Source: Desulfovibrio sp. (GTDB lineage Bacteria > Desulfobacterota > Desulfovibrionia > Desulfovibrionales > Desulfovibrionaceae). From it: a DNA stretch of 35,130 nt. The stretch covers positions 1 through 35,130 of the forward strand of contig JAEEPQ010000009.1 in assembly GCA_016284885.1 (NCBI GenBank), given 5' to 3'. Below the pieces are notes generated by a model. The model was not told the DNA's origin and made no database searches. It saw only the letters and a list, made by a program, of their open reading frames with translations. Positions 25,190-33,502 of this stretch are shown here, piece by piece (position 1 is the stretch's first letter; each line of letters starts with the position of its first letter). Position numbers and translations under genes: made by a program.

Positions 25190-26326
25190 CTATCCGGCCT
25201 TGGCCGTGGAGGTGCAGGTCGGGTCTTCCCAGTCCTTGATAACGGGCTGATAGCCGAAGGAGGCGATGTCGGCCATCATCTGCTCTACGCTCCGGCTGTC
25301 GGTGATGTCGAACTGCGGAGGCGTTTCGGTGCTTTTCACGCGTCCGCCCACGGCGGTGGAAACGCCGGCAGAGACGCGGTTGACGCAGATCTGCATGAGG
25401 TGGTTGCGCATGTCGGCGCTTTCGCGGGAGGAGCAGGTGATGGTGTCGCGGGGCAGGAAGATGCGCAGGGCCGTCACGTACTGCACGAAGCGCCGGTCGT
25501 CCAGCTCGTGGGGAATCTCGAAGAAGCCCTCGTGCGAGCAGATGCGCGGGATGCTGACGCCGATGTCCGTGCCGGGGAAGCGGCGCTGCAGCCACCAGGC
25601 GTGCAGTCCCGTGGCGAAGCCGTCGTGCCAGAGCTCCTCGAGGCCAAGCAGGGCGCCGAGGCCGAGGGAGCGCATGCCGGCCCTGCCGGCCCGCTCGGGG
25701 GCGTCGAGGCGGAACTCGTAGACGCTCTTGGGACCTGCGGGGTGCAGGTACTTGTAGAGCTCGGGATTGTAGGTCTCCTGGAACATGGTCATGTTGTTGA
25801 CGCCGGCATTGACCATGAGCGCGTACTGCTCGTCAGTGAGGGAATAGACTTCGATGCCGATGGACGCGAAGAGCGGCTTGATGCGGCGCACGGCGGAGGC
25901 GATGTACTCGGGCGTGGAGATGCCGGGCGCCTCGCCGGTCAGGAGCAGGATGTCCTGGAAGCCCTGCTTCCAGATGGCGAGGGCCTCCTGGTAGGCCTCG
26001 TCCACGGTGAGGTGGGTGCGCTTCTGCTTGTTCTCCACCTTGAAGCCGCAGTAGCGGCAGTGGTTGGTGCACACGTCGGAGATGTAGAGCGGCGTGAAGA
26101 TATTGACGGCGCGCCCGAAGTAGCGGTTCGTGAGCTCCTTGGCGCGCTGGGCCATGTTCTCGAGGTAGGGGGCCGCCGCCGGGGAGAGCAGGGTCAGGAA
26201 GTCGGCAGGCTCCAGCTGCTCCTTGTTGAGAGCCCAGGCAACGTCTTCGGCGCTCGTCCTGGCGATAGCCTGCTCGCGGGCCTCCCTGTCGTTGCAGGCA
26301 GCCCAGTATTCAGTGAAGGTTTCCAT
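25190..26326 (-). CDS. thiH: 2-iminoacetate synthase ThiH
   Basis: A 378-residue radical SAM enzyme that cleaves tyrosine to dehydroglycine and p-cresol, giving the glycine imine for the thiazole ring; this is the oxygen-sensitive route used by anaerobes instead of ThiO. The 4Fe-4S site is CTNHCRYC (Cys86, Cys90, Cys93), followed by GFKVENKQKRTHL. Other family features are LLLTGEAPGIS near 127-137 and TCSSRESADMRNHLM near 298-312. It lies 14 bases after thiG and abuts thiF. Length is normal. Confidence 0.96.
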   Translation of the reverse strand: METFTEYWAACNDREAREQAIARTSAEDVAWALNKEQLEPADFLTLLSPAAAPYLENMAQRAKELTNRYFGRAVNIFTPLYISDVCTNHCRYCGFKVENKQKRTHLTVDEAYQEALAIWKQGFQDILLLTGEAPGISTPEYIASAVRRIKPLFASIGIEVYSLTDEQYALMVNAGVNNMTMFQETYNPELYKYLHPAGPKSVYEFRLDAPERAGRAGMRSLGLGALLGLEELWHDGFATGLHAWWLQRRFPGTDIGVSIPRICSHEGFFEIPHELDDRRFVQYVTALRIFLPRDTITCSSRESADMRNHLMQICVNRVSAGVSTAVGGRVKSTETPPQFDITDSRSVEQMMADIASFGYQPVIKDWEDPTCTSTAKAG

Positions 26327-26340
26327 GTCTGCACGCCCCG

Positions 26341-27111
26341 CTAGCGGAGGAAGCCGGTCAGGGGAGACGAGGCGCTCGCGCCCTGCTCAAGGGTGCGGGA
26401 GCCCCCGAAGCCGGCAAGGTAGGCGATGCGTCCGGCGCGGACGGCCATGCCGAAGGCCCGGGCCATCTCGACGGCGTCCCTGGCGGAGGCGATGCCGGTG
26501 TTGACGAGGCAGGCGTCGGCGCCCATCTCCATGGCTTCGCAGGCCTCGGAGGGGCGGCCTATGCCGGCATCCACGACCACCGGCACCTTCATTTCGTCGA
26601 TGAGGACGGCAATCATCTCCTTGGTGCGCAGGCCACGGTTGGTGCCGATGGGCGAGGCCAGGGGCATGACGCAGGCGGCGCCGGCGTCCACGCAGGCCCT
26701 GGCGACGTAGAGGTCGGGATTGATGTAGGGCAGGACCGTGAAGCCCTCCTTGGCGAGGATCTCGGTCGCCTTGGCGGTGGCGTAGCCGTCGGGCAGGAGG
26801 CGGATGGTGTCGTTGATGACCTCGATCTTGATCCAGTCGCCGCAGCCGGCGGCCCTGGCGATGCGGGCGAGGCGCACGGCCTCCTCGGCGGTCCTGGCGC
26901 CTGAGGTGTTGGGGAGCAGGCGCATGTGGGCCGGGATGTGGCCCATGATGCCACGATGCTCGGCATCGACGCGGCGCATGGCCACGGTGACAACCTCCGA
27001 GCCGCTGGCTTCCGCCACCTTGGGAATGAGGTCGTCGGAACGGTACTTGCCCGTGCCGATGAAGAGGCGACTCGTCAGCTCAACGCCACCCAGTACAAAT
27101 TTGTCTTCCAT
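26341..27111 (-). CDS. thiG: Thiazole synthase ThiG
   Basis: A 256-residue TIM-barrel enzyme that joins deoxyxylulose phosphate, dehydroglycine and ThiS thiocarboxylate into thiazole phosphate. The Schiff-base Lys is Lys95 in [11 protein letters not shown]; other conserved parts are RLFIGTGKY (15-23), VTVAMRRVD (41-49), [14 protein letters not shown] (66-79) and the phosphate site [11 protein letters not shown]. The C-terminal ASSPLTGFL is also usual. It is 56 bases downstream of thiS, both under the TPP riboswitch. Confidence 0.97.
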   Translation of the reverse strand: MEDKFVLGGVELTSRLFIGTGKYRSDDLIPKVAEASGSEVVTVAMRRVDAEHRGIMGHIPAHMRLLPNTSGARTAEEAVRLARIARAAGCGDWIKIEVINDTIRLLPDGYATAKATEILAKEGFTVLPYINPDLYVARACVDAGAACVMPLASPIGTNRGLRTKEMIAVLIDEMKVPVVVDAGIGRPSEACEAMEMGADACLVNTGIASARDAVEMARAFGMAVRAGRIAYLAGFGGSRTLEQGASASSPLTGFLR

Positions 27112-27167
27112 GAATCTTCCTCCAGTGCAGTCTCAAGTGCGCGGTGCGAAACGGAGATGGCCAGGGC

Positions 27168-27371
27168 CTACCCTCCGCCCACGAACTGGATGACCTCAAT
27201 CTCGTCGCCGTCGGCAACCACCGTCTGGCCGAAGGCATCCTTCGGCACGATCTCCCTGTTGCGCTCCACCACGACCTTGGCCGGATCGGCCTTGAGGCTC
27301 AGGACGACATCGGTGACTGAGGCGCCCTCGGGCGCCTCGAAGGCCTTGCCGTTCACGGTTATGTTCAGCAT
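27168..27371 (-). CDS. thiS: Sulfur carrier protein ThiS
   Basis: A 67-residue ubiquitin-fold protein whose C-terminal Gly (tail VIQFVGGG) carries the sulfur for thiazole formation after adenylation by ThiF. The N-terminus MLNITVNGKAFEAPEGAS is standard. The open frame begins earlier at 27404, but that part overlaps the attenuator hairpin and is preceded by no ribosome site, whereas ATG 27371 has GAGCGAGG upstream. First gene of thiSGHF. Its expression should be shut off by thiamine pyrophosphate through the leader. Confidence 0.95.
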   Translation of the reverse strand: MLNITVNGKAFEAPEGASVTDVVLSLKADPAKVVVERNREIVPKDAFGQTVVADGDEIEVIQFVGGG

Positions 27372-27391
27372 CGAAAAACCTCGCTCACAAC

Positions 27392-27433
27392 AAAAAAAAT
27401 CCACTTTGCCTTGCGTTCCAAGGAAAAGTGGAC
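27392..27433 (-). terminator. Intrinsic terminator of the TPP riboswitch (attenuator)
   Basis: On the minus strand GTCCACTTT pairs with AAAGTGGA, with an inner CCTT / AAGG stem, followed by eight T residues. It lies between the TPP aptamer and the thiS ribosome site, so TPP binding is expected to favour termination. Confidence 0.85.
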
Positions 27434-27459
27434 GTTCAGCCGCACGCGGCGTGGCCGGA

Positions 27460-27571
27460 CAGCTTTCCCTTCGGCAGCATTGTCTGCATCAGGTGCCGGG
27501 ACGGCGCATGCGCCGTCCCCGGGGTCAGAACACTAAGGTTCTTTCTCAGCCCTTTCGGGCTCCCCCAGCTT
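27460..27571 (-). promoter_or_regulatory. TPP riboswitch (THI element)
   Basis: The minus strand carries the conserved aptamer parts in order: GGGCTGAGA, then ACCTGATGCAGACAATGC and CCGAAGGGA, enclosed by short AGCT/AGCT closing arms. These match the THI element consensus. The optional P3a arm is long here and includes a perfect 22-base palindrome at 27498-27519. It precedes thiS and is followed by an attenuator hairpin. Confidence 0.93.
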
Positions 27572-27584
27572 TCTTCGACCCAAG

Positions 27585-27614
27585 CTGATACCACCTGCGG
27601 CAAGGACGTGACAA
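27585..27614 (-). promoter_or_regulatory. Likely promoter of the thi operon
   Basis: On the minus strand TTGTCA (27614-27609) and TATCAG (27590-27585) lie 18 bases apart, just before the TPP aptamer and in the short gap after the flippase gene stop. Confidence 0.5.
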
Positions 27615-27631
27615 GCGCAAATCTGCGGCAG

Positions 27632-29185
27632 CTATCCCGCGCGGCGGCGGAAGCGGCGGACAAGCTCGCGCACCTCCTGCCTCGAGAGCCCGAGCAGCAG
27701 GGGAAAGCACAGGGCGATGCCGGCGATGGCGGCCGTGTAGAGCACGCCTGCGCAGACAAAGCGCAGGATGGAGTCGGTACCCCCCAGGCCGAGCTCAAGG
27801 GTCAGCAGGCGGCAGCCGAAGGCGCAGCCGAGCAGCACGGCGAGGCTCCAGATCTGGTGCAGGACGTTGCGCCAGAAGGTCAGCGGCACGAAACGGGAAG
27901 CCAGCCAGAGGTAGAGGTTGACCGTCAGCATCTGCACGCCCACGGTCTTGCAGGCAAGGCCGGCCGCGCCGAGGCCGAAGCCGTGGAGGGAGGCTGGCGC
28001 AAGCAGGATCCAGGCCGTCGCCAGGCCGTAGACGCACTCGAGGGCCTGCATGTTGCGCAGCACCGTCGTGCGGCCGGTGGCGTGGAAGATGGAGCTGGCA
28101 AGCTGGCCGTAGGCCTGGTGGAGAGGGTAGAGGGCCATGATCTGCACGGGCAGGATGGCGCTGGCGAACTCGCTGCCGCCGAAGATCTTGACGAGCACGG
28201 GCGCCTCGGCCAGCGTGAAGCAGGAGAAGTAGGCCGCCACCACGTAGAGCAAGGGGGCGAAGCGGTTCACGAGAGCGCCCATGGCCTGCAGGTCCTGCTT
28301 GCCCCAGGAGATGGAGAGCTCGCGCATGAGCAGGGGCGTCATGGCGGAGACGAAGAGGAAGCAGGCCATGCTCACCTTCTGGGAGAGGGCGAAGAAGCCC
28401 TGCTCCGCCGCGCCGTCGAACCACTGCAGGAGCCAGCGCTCGGCCGCCACCATGAAGAAGGCCAGAAGCGCCTGTACGAAGAGGGGGTTGGAGTAGTCGA
28501 AGAACTCCCTGGCGTAGGCGCGGCGCTGGGCTGGGGCAAGCGCCATGGAAAGGCGGCCGCCCGGCTCCCACTGGCCCCGGCCTGCCTTGACGGTCACCCA
28601 CCAGAAGCCGGCGGCCGTGGCGCCGAGCATGAGGTACTGCTGGCCGAAGAGCGTCCAGACGTCCAGCCTGTCCGCGAAGAAGAGGCCGACGAGCAGGCTC
28701 ACGGACAGGAGCGAGATGACGGTGCGCACCAGCTCCGACTGCACGGTGGCGCCGATGGCGTCGTTCATGGAGCGCAGCACCCTGCCCCACCAGGTGAGGA
28801 AGGCCCAGACGGCGGCCAGCGGCGCCAGCCACAGGGGCACTTCCGGCATGAGCAGCCGGCCGGCAGGCTCCCAGAGCCACACGAGGGCGCCCGCGCCCAG
28901 CGTCACGGCGAGCACGAGCAGGCTTGCGCGCATGTAGAAGGCGACCAGCCCCCGCTCCGTCTGCCGGCGGGAGAGGGCGTTGTAGAAGCAGGTGCTCGTG
29001 CCCATGTCGAGGAAGCCCGACAGCTGGGTGAAGAGGTTGGTGGCAAAGCTGTAGCAGCCGTACATCTTCGGGCCGAGGGCGCGCGGGAGAACGGCTTCCA
29101 TGGCAAGGTAGACGGGCACCGAGGCGACGTTGGCCAGGAGCTTGAAGAGGTAGCGCTTCGCGAGGGTGGGGGTGGATGCCGGCAT
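27632..29185 (-). CDS. Polysaccharide/lipid flippase (Wzx/MVF-like)
   Basis: A 517-residue inner-membrane protein with about 12-14 hydrophobic helices and the N-terminal signature YLFKLLANVASVPVYLAM followed by VLPRALGPKMYGCYSFATNL, typical of polysaccharide-export flippases (PST/Wzx, MOP superfamily). Such proteins flip undecaprenol-linked sugars. No glycosyltransferases are nearby, so the substrate is unknown. It lies 58 bases upstream of the thi promoter on the same strand, with its own 5' region near 29190 divergent from ilvD; thi genes may get some read-through. Confidence 0.85.
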   Translation of the reverse strand: MPASTPTLAKRYLFKLLANVASVPVYLAMEAVLPRALGPKMYGCYSFATNLFTQLSGFLDMGTSTCFYNALSRRQTERGLVAFYMRASLLVLAVTLGAGALVWLWEPAGRLLMPEVPLWLAPLAAVWAFLTWWGRVLRSMNDAIGATVQSELVRTVISLLSVSLLVGLFFADRLDVWTLFGQQYLMLGATAAGFWWVTVKAGRGQWEPGGRLSMALAPAQRRAYAREFFDYSNPLFVQALLAFFMVAAERWLLQWFDGAAEQGFFALSQKVSMACFLFVSAMTPLLMRELSISWGKQDLQAMGALVNRFAPLLYVVAAYFSCFTLAEAPVLVKIFGGSEFASAILPVQIMALYPLHQAYGQLASSIFHATGRTTVLRNMQALECVYGLATAWILLAPASLHGFGLGAAGLACKTVGVQMLTVNLYLWLASRFVPLTFWRNVLHQIWSLAVLLGCAFGCRLLTLELGLGGTDSILRFVCAGVLYTAAIAGIALCFPLLLGLSRQEVRELVRRFRRRAG

Positions 29186-29366
29186 GCGGGGGAGTCGTGC
29201 TCTGCGTTTGAAAGTTCGCTTCAGTTCAGCCGCTTCGGCATGCTGGCTGTGGCCTGGGCAGCCGCTTTGGGGAGCGCAAGACTAGCCTCTTTCCCCCCTG
29301 CCCACAAGGGGCGGAGCCCTCGTCCCGCGCGCGTCGCAGGAACGCTGGAAGCACGCCTCACGCTTT

Positions 29367-29395
29367 TTGACGGGGCGGCGCTTTTGCCATAAAAT
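29367..29395 (+). promoter_or_regulatory. ilvD promoter
   Basis: TTGACG (29367-29372) and TAAAAT (29390-29395) at exactly 17 bases, about 40 bases before the ilvD start. This is the best sigma70-type promoter in the window. No leader peptide or attenuator is seen in the short leader. Confidence 0.75.
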
Positions 29396-29433
29396 CCTTT
29401 GCCTTTACCGCTTCCCTATCTCGAGGTTTTTTC

Positions 29434-31116
29434 ATGAACGACAAGCAAAGCTGCCTGATGAAGCAGGGCCTGGAAAAGGCCCCGCACAGATCCCTGCTCT
29501 ACGCCCTCGGCCTGACCAAGGAGGAGATCTCCCGCCCCCTCATCGGCGTCGTGAACTCCGCCAACGAAATCGTGCCCGGACACATGCATCTCGACAGGAT
29601 AGCCGAGGCCGTCAAGGCCGGCATCCGCATGGCCGGCGGCACGCCCATCGAATTTCCCGCCATCGCCGTATGCGACGGCATAGCCATGAACCACGAGGGC
29701 ATGCGCTTCTCCCTGCCCTCCAGGAACCACATCGCCGACAGCTGCGAGATCATGGCCCGGGCCCATGCCTTCGACGGTCTCGTCTTCATCCCCAACTGCG
29801 ACAAGAGCGTGCCCGGCATGCTCATGGCCATGATGCGTCTGAACCTGCCCTCTATCCTCGTCTCCGGCGGTCCCATGCTTCCCGGCTACGCGGCCAGCGG
29901 CAAGCACGCAGACCTCATTTCCGTGTTCGAGGCCGTTGGCGGCTTCAAGGCCGGCAAGCTCACCCAGGAAGAGCTCGACATCATGGAGGAGAAGGCCTGT
30001 CCCGGCTGCGGCTCCTGCGCCGGCATGTTCACCGCCAACTCCATGAACTGCCTCGCCGAGACCATAGGCGTCGCCCTGCCCGGCAACGGCACCATCCCCG
30101 CCGTCTACGCAGCCCGCATCCGCCTGGCCAAGCACGCCGGCATGCGCGTCATGGATCTCTTGAAGAACAACATCCGCCCGCTCGACATCGTGACCCGCAA
30201 GAGCGTGGAGAACGCCATCACCGTCGACATGGCCCTCGGCTGCTCCACCAACACCGTGCTCCACCTGCCAGCCATCTTCGGCGAGGCCGGCCTCGACATC
30301 AACCTGGACATCTTCGACCAGGTCAGCCGCAAGGCTCCCAACCTCTGCCACCTCTCCCCTGCGGGCAAGCACTACATGACCGACCTCGACCAGGCCGGCG
30401 GCATACTCGCCGTCATGAGCGAGCTGGACAAGGCGGGCCTCATCCACAAGGACTGCCTCACCGTCACCGGCAAGACCGTGGGGGAGAACATCAGCGAAAC
30501 CGGCGCCCATGTCCTCGACTACGAGGTCGTGCGACCCATCGACAATCCCTACCTCAAGGACGGCGGCATCTCCGTGCTGCGCGGCAACATCGCCCCCGAC
30601 GGCTGCGTGGTCAAGAAGGCCGCCGTGGCGCCGGAAATGCTGTGCCGCGACGTGAAGGCCAAGGTCTTCTACGGCGAGGAGGACGCCATGAAGGCCATCC
30701 TCGACGGCAAGATCAAGCCCGGCGACGGCGTGGTCATCCTCTACGAAGGCCCCCGCGGCGGCCCCGGCATGCGCGAAATGCTCTCCCCCACCGCAGCCAT
30801 CACCGGCATCGGCCTCGGCAAGGACGTGGCCCTGCTCACCGACGGCCGCTTCTCCGGCGGCACCAACGGCGCGGCCATAGGCCACATCTCGCCTGAAGCC
30901 GCCGACGGCGGCCCCATCGGCCTCGTCAGGGACGGCGATGTCATCCACATCGACATCCCGAACCGCATCCTCGAGCTCAAGGTCAGCGACGAAGAGCTCG
31001 CCAGAAGGAAGGCGGAATACAAGGCTCCCGACAGGAAGAGTCCCTACGAAATCCTGCGGCGCTATGCCTCCCAGGTGACGAGCGCCGACACGGGCGCCCG
31101 CTACAGAAAGATCTAG
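29434..31116 (+). CDS. ilvD: Dihydroxy-acid dehydratase
   Basis: A 560-residue Fe-S enzyme of branched-chain amino acid synthesis, dehydrating 2,3-dihydroxy-3-methylvalerate and its valine counterpart. The iron-sulfur Cys are seen in [11 protein letters not shown] near residue 122 and [18 protein letters not shown] near 190-207. N-terminal [19 protein letters not shown] and C-terminal [19 protein letters not shown] are standard. Length is usual. GAGG precedes ATG 29434. It is a single-gene transcript: the gap to the next gene holds a terminator-like hairpin. The operon partners ilvC/ilvB are not in this window. Confidence 0.97.
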   Translation: MNDKQSCLMKQGLEKAPHRSLLYALGLTKEEISRPLIGVVNSANEIVPGHMHLDRIAEAVKAGIRMAGGTPIEFPAIAVCDGIAMNHEGMRFSLPSRNHIADSCEIMARAHAFDGLVFIPNCDKSVPGMLMAMMRLNLPSILVSGGPMLPGYAASGKHADLISVFEAVGGFKAGKLTQEELDIMEEKACPGCGSCAGMFTANSMNCLAETIGVALPGNGTIPAVYAARIRLAKHAGMRVMDLLKNNIRPLDIVTRKSVENAITVDMALGCSTNTVLHLPAIFGEAGLDINLDIFDQVSRKAPNLCHLSPAGKHYMTDLDQAGGILAVMSELDKAGLIHKDCLTVTGKTVGENISETGAHVLDYEVVRPIDNPYLKDGGISVLRGNIAPDGCVVKKAAVAPEMLCRDVKAKVFYGEEDAMKAILDGKIKPGDGVVILYEGPRGGPGMREMLSPTAAITGIGLGKDVALLTDGRFSGGTNGAAIGHISPEAADGGPIGLVRDGDVIHIDIPNRILELKVSDEELARRKAEYKAPDRKSPYEILRRYASQVTSADTGARYRKI

Positions 31117-31135
31117 CTCCATCCAGCTCCATTCA

Positions 31136-31165
31136 GGGGGAGGAGGCCGCAGGCTCTCCTCCCCC
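31136..31165 (+). terminator. Terminator-like hairpin after ilvD
   Basis: GGGGGAGGAG (31136-31145) pairs with CTCCTCCCCC (31156-31165), 19 bases after the ilvD stop. The following bases are C-rich with only a short T run, so termination may be partial. Confidence 0.6.
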
Positions 31166-31194
31166 GCCTGCTTTCCCCCCAGCAGAGCAACGCC

Positions 31195-32130
31195 ATGGGT
31201 TTCCTCCAGTGCCTTTCCGCCGTCTGCAGCCTCGGCCTCGTCTGCCTTGCGGGCCTTGCCATCGTCAAGACGCGCCTGCTCCCCGAGTCTTTCAAGACGG
31301 CCCTGCCCAAGCTCGTCACCTACGTGGCGCTGCCACCCTACCTCTTCCATTCCATCGTCACCACGATGGACAGTTCCGAACTGGCAGGCTTCCTCGCCGG
31401 CACCTTCGTCCCCTTCGCCTCCATCTTTCTCTCCTTCGCCACGGCGTGGGCGCTGGGCAAGATGTTTCACGTAAAGCACTTCCACTCGGGCCTGTATCTG
31501 AGCAGCTTCTCCACCTCCAGCGCCATCTTCATCGGCATCCCCATCTGCGAGGCCCTATGCGGCACCGAGGGCATCCCCTACGCTCTGCTCTACTACTTCG
31601 CCAACGCCACCTTCTTCTGGACCATCGGCAGCTACCTCATCATCCGCGACGGCAGCACCAAGGCAGAGCGCATCACGGTCCGGAAGTTCTTCCGGAACCT
31701 CCTCTCCCCGCCCTTCCTCGGCTTCTTCGCAGGCCTCCTCTTCGCCCTCTTCGGCTGGCGCCTGCCCGAGTTCTGCATGCGGGCCCTGCACACCGTGGGC
31801 CAGCTCACGACGCCGCTCTCCCTCATCTTCATCGGCATCTCGCTCGCCGACATGCGCCTCACCAGAGAGTGCCTCTCCAGGGATCTGCTCCTGGCCTCGG
31901 CGGGCAGGCTCGTCATATCCCCCCTCATCATGGCAGCCGTCGTTGCCCTCTGCGGCGTCAAGGGCGTCATGGGAACCATCTTCATCCTGCAGTCGGCGCT
32001 GCCGGCCGTCATGCAGGCCGCCATACTCAGCGCCAACTACAAGACCGACCCCGAGTTCGGCACCCTCATCGTCAGCCTGACAACCCTGCTCTCCATCCTG
32101 ACTGTCCCGCTCGTCATGTCCCTGGTATAG
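31195..32130 (+). CDS. AEC family transporter
   Basis: A 311-residue inner-membrane protein of the auxin-efflux-carrier family with about ten helices in two halves. Conserved-looking parts are LPKLVTYVALPPYLFHSIV, FSTSSAIFIGIPICEALCG, and in the second half TPLSLIFIGISLADM and QSALPAVMQAAILSANY. Bacterial members export or import carboxylates and amino acids, such as malate or branched-chain compounds; the position after ilvD fits the last idea but proves nothing. ATG 31195 follows AGCAGAGCAACGCC, a weak ribosome site. A GC hairpin separates it from the convergent gene. Confidence 0.85.
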   Translation: MGFLQCLSAVCSLGLVCLAGLAIVKTRLLPESFKTALPKLVTYVALPPYLFHSIVTTMDSSELAGFLAGTFVPFASIFLSFATAWALGKMFHVKHFHSGLYLSSFSTSSAIFIGIPICEALCGTEGIPYALLYYFANATFFWTIGSYLIIRDGSTKAERITVRKFFRNLLSPPFLGFFAGLLFALFGWRLPEFCMRALHTVGQLTTPLSLIFIGISLADMRLTRECLSRDLLLASAGRLVISPLIMAAVVALCGVKGVMGTIFILQSALPAVMQAAILSANYKTDPEFGTLIVSLTTLLSILTVPLVMSLV

Positions 32131-32189
32131 GCCCCGAGGCGGGGGCTGGCCTCCTGCCGCGGGGACGCCCTGCCGGCGGCAAAAGCAAA

Positions 32190-32227
32190 GCGCGCCGCGA
32201 AAGCCCATCCGGACCTGCGCGGCGCGC
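32190..32227. terminator. Hairpin between convergent AEC and HdeA-like genes
   Basis: GCGCGCCGCG (32190-32199) pairs with CGCGGCGCGC (32218-32227) around an 18-base loop. It lies in the 120-base gap between the two stops and has no strong T run. Confidence 0.5.
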
Positions 32228-32250
32228 GTGAAGTCGGCCTGTCTGCCAGC

Positions 32251-32787
32251 CTACTTGGCGTGCTCGTTCAAGACGTCGAGCATCTTGCGGCTGGGGCTGA
32301 TGGTGCAGGCGTCGATAAACTCCTGCAGGTCGGCGTCCGTGTTCAGCACGCTCTTCGCCGTGTTCCTGAACTTGCGGTTGTAGCCGTCGAGCCAGATGAT
32401 GAAGCCGCTGGCATCGTCGGGATTGAGCGCGTAGTCGCGGCAGGTGGAGGTCTGGGCGTTCCAGTGGCCTTCGGGCACTGGGCCGGTCTTGCGCGCCTCG
32501 CGCCACGGGTTGATCACGGGCACGTCGGGGCGCTTCTGGCACCACATGAAGGTCTGCTGCATCATGACCTGCACGGTGTCGGGGGAAGCTACGTCCATCT
32601 TCAGCTCGGCGGCCACGTAGCCGTCGATCTGCAGCGCCTGGAAGAGCGGGGGCTCGCCCTTCATGATGCCGGGCTCGGAGACCAGCTCTGCGCAGACGTA
32701 GGTCGCGGGATCGATCTTGTCGTTGTCGGCGCAGGCCAAGCCAGGGCAGGCCAGCGCCAGCAGGCAGGCAAGAAGCAATTTTCTCAC
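32251..32787 (-). CDS. Exported protein with two HdeA-like repeats
   Basis: A 178-residue periplasmic protein with a Sec signal peptide (RKLLLACLLALACPGLACA). The mature part holds two similar halves. Each has an early Cys, a LDGY-type helix and a late Cys: Cys32, QIDGYVAAE and Cys83 (WCQKRP), then Cys116, WLDGYNRKF and Cys161 (ACTISP). Cys spacing of 50 and 44 residues is close to that of the disulfide in HdeA, the acid-stress chaperone of enterics. So this may be a tandem HdeA-like chaperone; the family link is by eye. The start is GTG 32787, preceded by AAGGAGG. It lies 48 bases downstream of ppiB on the same strand. Confidence 0.65.
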   Translation of the reverse strand: MRKLLLACLLALACPGLACADNDKIDPATYVCAELVSEPGIMKGEPPLFQALQIDGYVAAELKMDVASPDTVQVMMQQTFMWCQKRPDVPVINPWREARKTGPVPEGHWNAQTSTCRDYALNPDDASGFIIWLDGYNRKFRNTAKSVLNTDADLQEFIDACTISPSRKMLDVLNEHAK

Positions 32788-32835
32788 TGTTGTCCTCCTT
32801 GCGGGGGGCGCCCAAAGCAGCGCCCCGGGGAGCTG

Positions 32836-33348
32836 CTAGGCCTCGAAGCGGCTGGCCTCGTTGATGAGGACGGAGTCGAGCGGCACGTCGTCGTAGGGCG
32901 GACGGCTGCCGGTCTTGGTCTTGCCGATCTTGTCGACGACGTCCATGCCGTCCACGACCTTGCCGAACACGCAGTAGCCCCAGCCCTGCATGGTGGGGGC
33001 GGTGTGGTTCAGGAAGTCGTTGTCCACCAGGTTGATGAAGAACTGGGCTGTGGCGCTGTGGGGATCCATGGTGCGGGCCATGGCGATGGTGCCGCGGTCG
33101 TTCTTGAGGCCGTTGTCGGCTTCGTTCTTGACAGGGGCGCTGGTGGGCTTCTCCTCCATTTTCATGGTGAGGCCGCCGCCCTGAATCATGAAGCCCTTGA
33201 TGACGCGGTGGAAGATGGTGTTTTTGTAGAAGCCCTCGTCGACATACTTGAGGAAGTTGGCCACCGTCTCGGGAGCCTTGTCGGGATAGAGCTCGATGAG
33301 GATTTCGCCTTCGGTGGTGTCGAGCAGGACGTTCGGATTCTCGGCCAT
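32836..33348 (-). CDS. ppiB: Peptidyl-prolyl cis-trans isomerase (cyclophilin)
   Basis: A 170-residue cyclophilin. Catalytic and binding residues are seen in [15 protein letters not shown] (about 45-59, active Arg at 48) and in [13 protein letters not shown] near 98-110, with [20 protein letters not shown] later. No signal peptide, so cytoplasmic, like PpiB of E. coli (164 residues). AAGGAG precedes ATG 33348. Likely first gene of a two-gene transcript with the exported HdeA-like protein; whether that pairing of folding helpers matters is open. Confidence 0.95.
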   Translation of the reverse strand: MAENPNVLLDTTEGEILIELYPDKAPETVANFLKYVDEGFYKNTIFHRVIKGFMIQGGGLTMKMEEKPTSAPVKNEADNGLKNDRGTIAMARTMDPHSATAQFFINLVDNDFLNHTAPTMQGWGYCVFGKVVDGMDVVDKIGKTKTGSRPPYDDVPLDSVLINEASRFEA

Positions 33349-33437
33349 GGGATGTCTCCTTGGAAGTCTCCGGCGCTCCCAGGGGACGCACCGGGCGTTG
33401 ATTTTCGGTGGAGCCGTTGTACGTTAACTGAAAACCA

Positions 33438-33465
33438 TTGACAACACAGGCACTCGGCATACCGT
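33438..33465 (+). promoter_or_regulatory. Likely mutY promoter
   Basis: TTGACA (33438-33443) is perfect; TACCGT (33460-33465) after 16 bases is a weak -10. An in-frame GTG at 33464 would lie inside this -10, so the ATG at 33503 is the better mutY start. Confidence 0.45.
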
Positions 33466-33502
33466 GAAGCGGCGATTCAACACTCAAGCCTCCGGATCCG
33501 CA

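Noticed and set aside
24584..26344. A 586-codon plus-strand open frame over thiF and thiH
   Set aside because: Shadow of two well-supported minus-strand genes; composition typical of antisense of GC-rich coding DNA.
29416..31485. A 689-codon open frame antisense to ilvD
   Set aside because: It mirrors the codon bias of the GC-rich ilvD gene; its translation is rich in Gly/Ala/Val/Asp/His without recognisable domains, while ilvD on the other strand is unmistakable.
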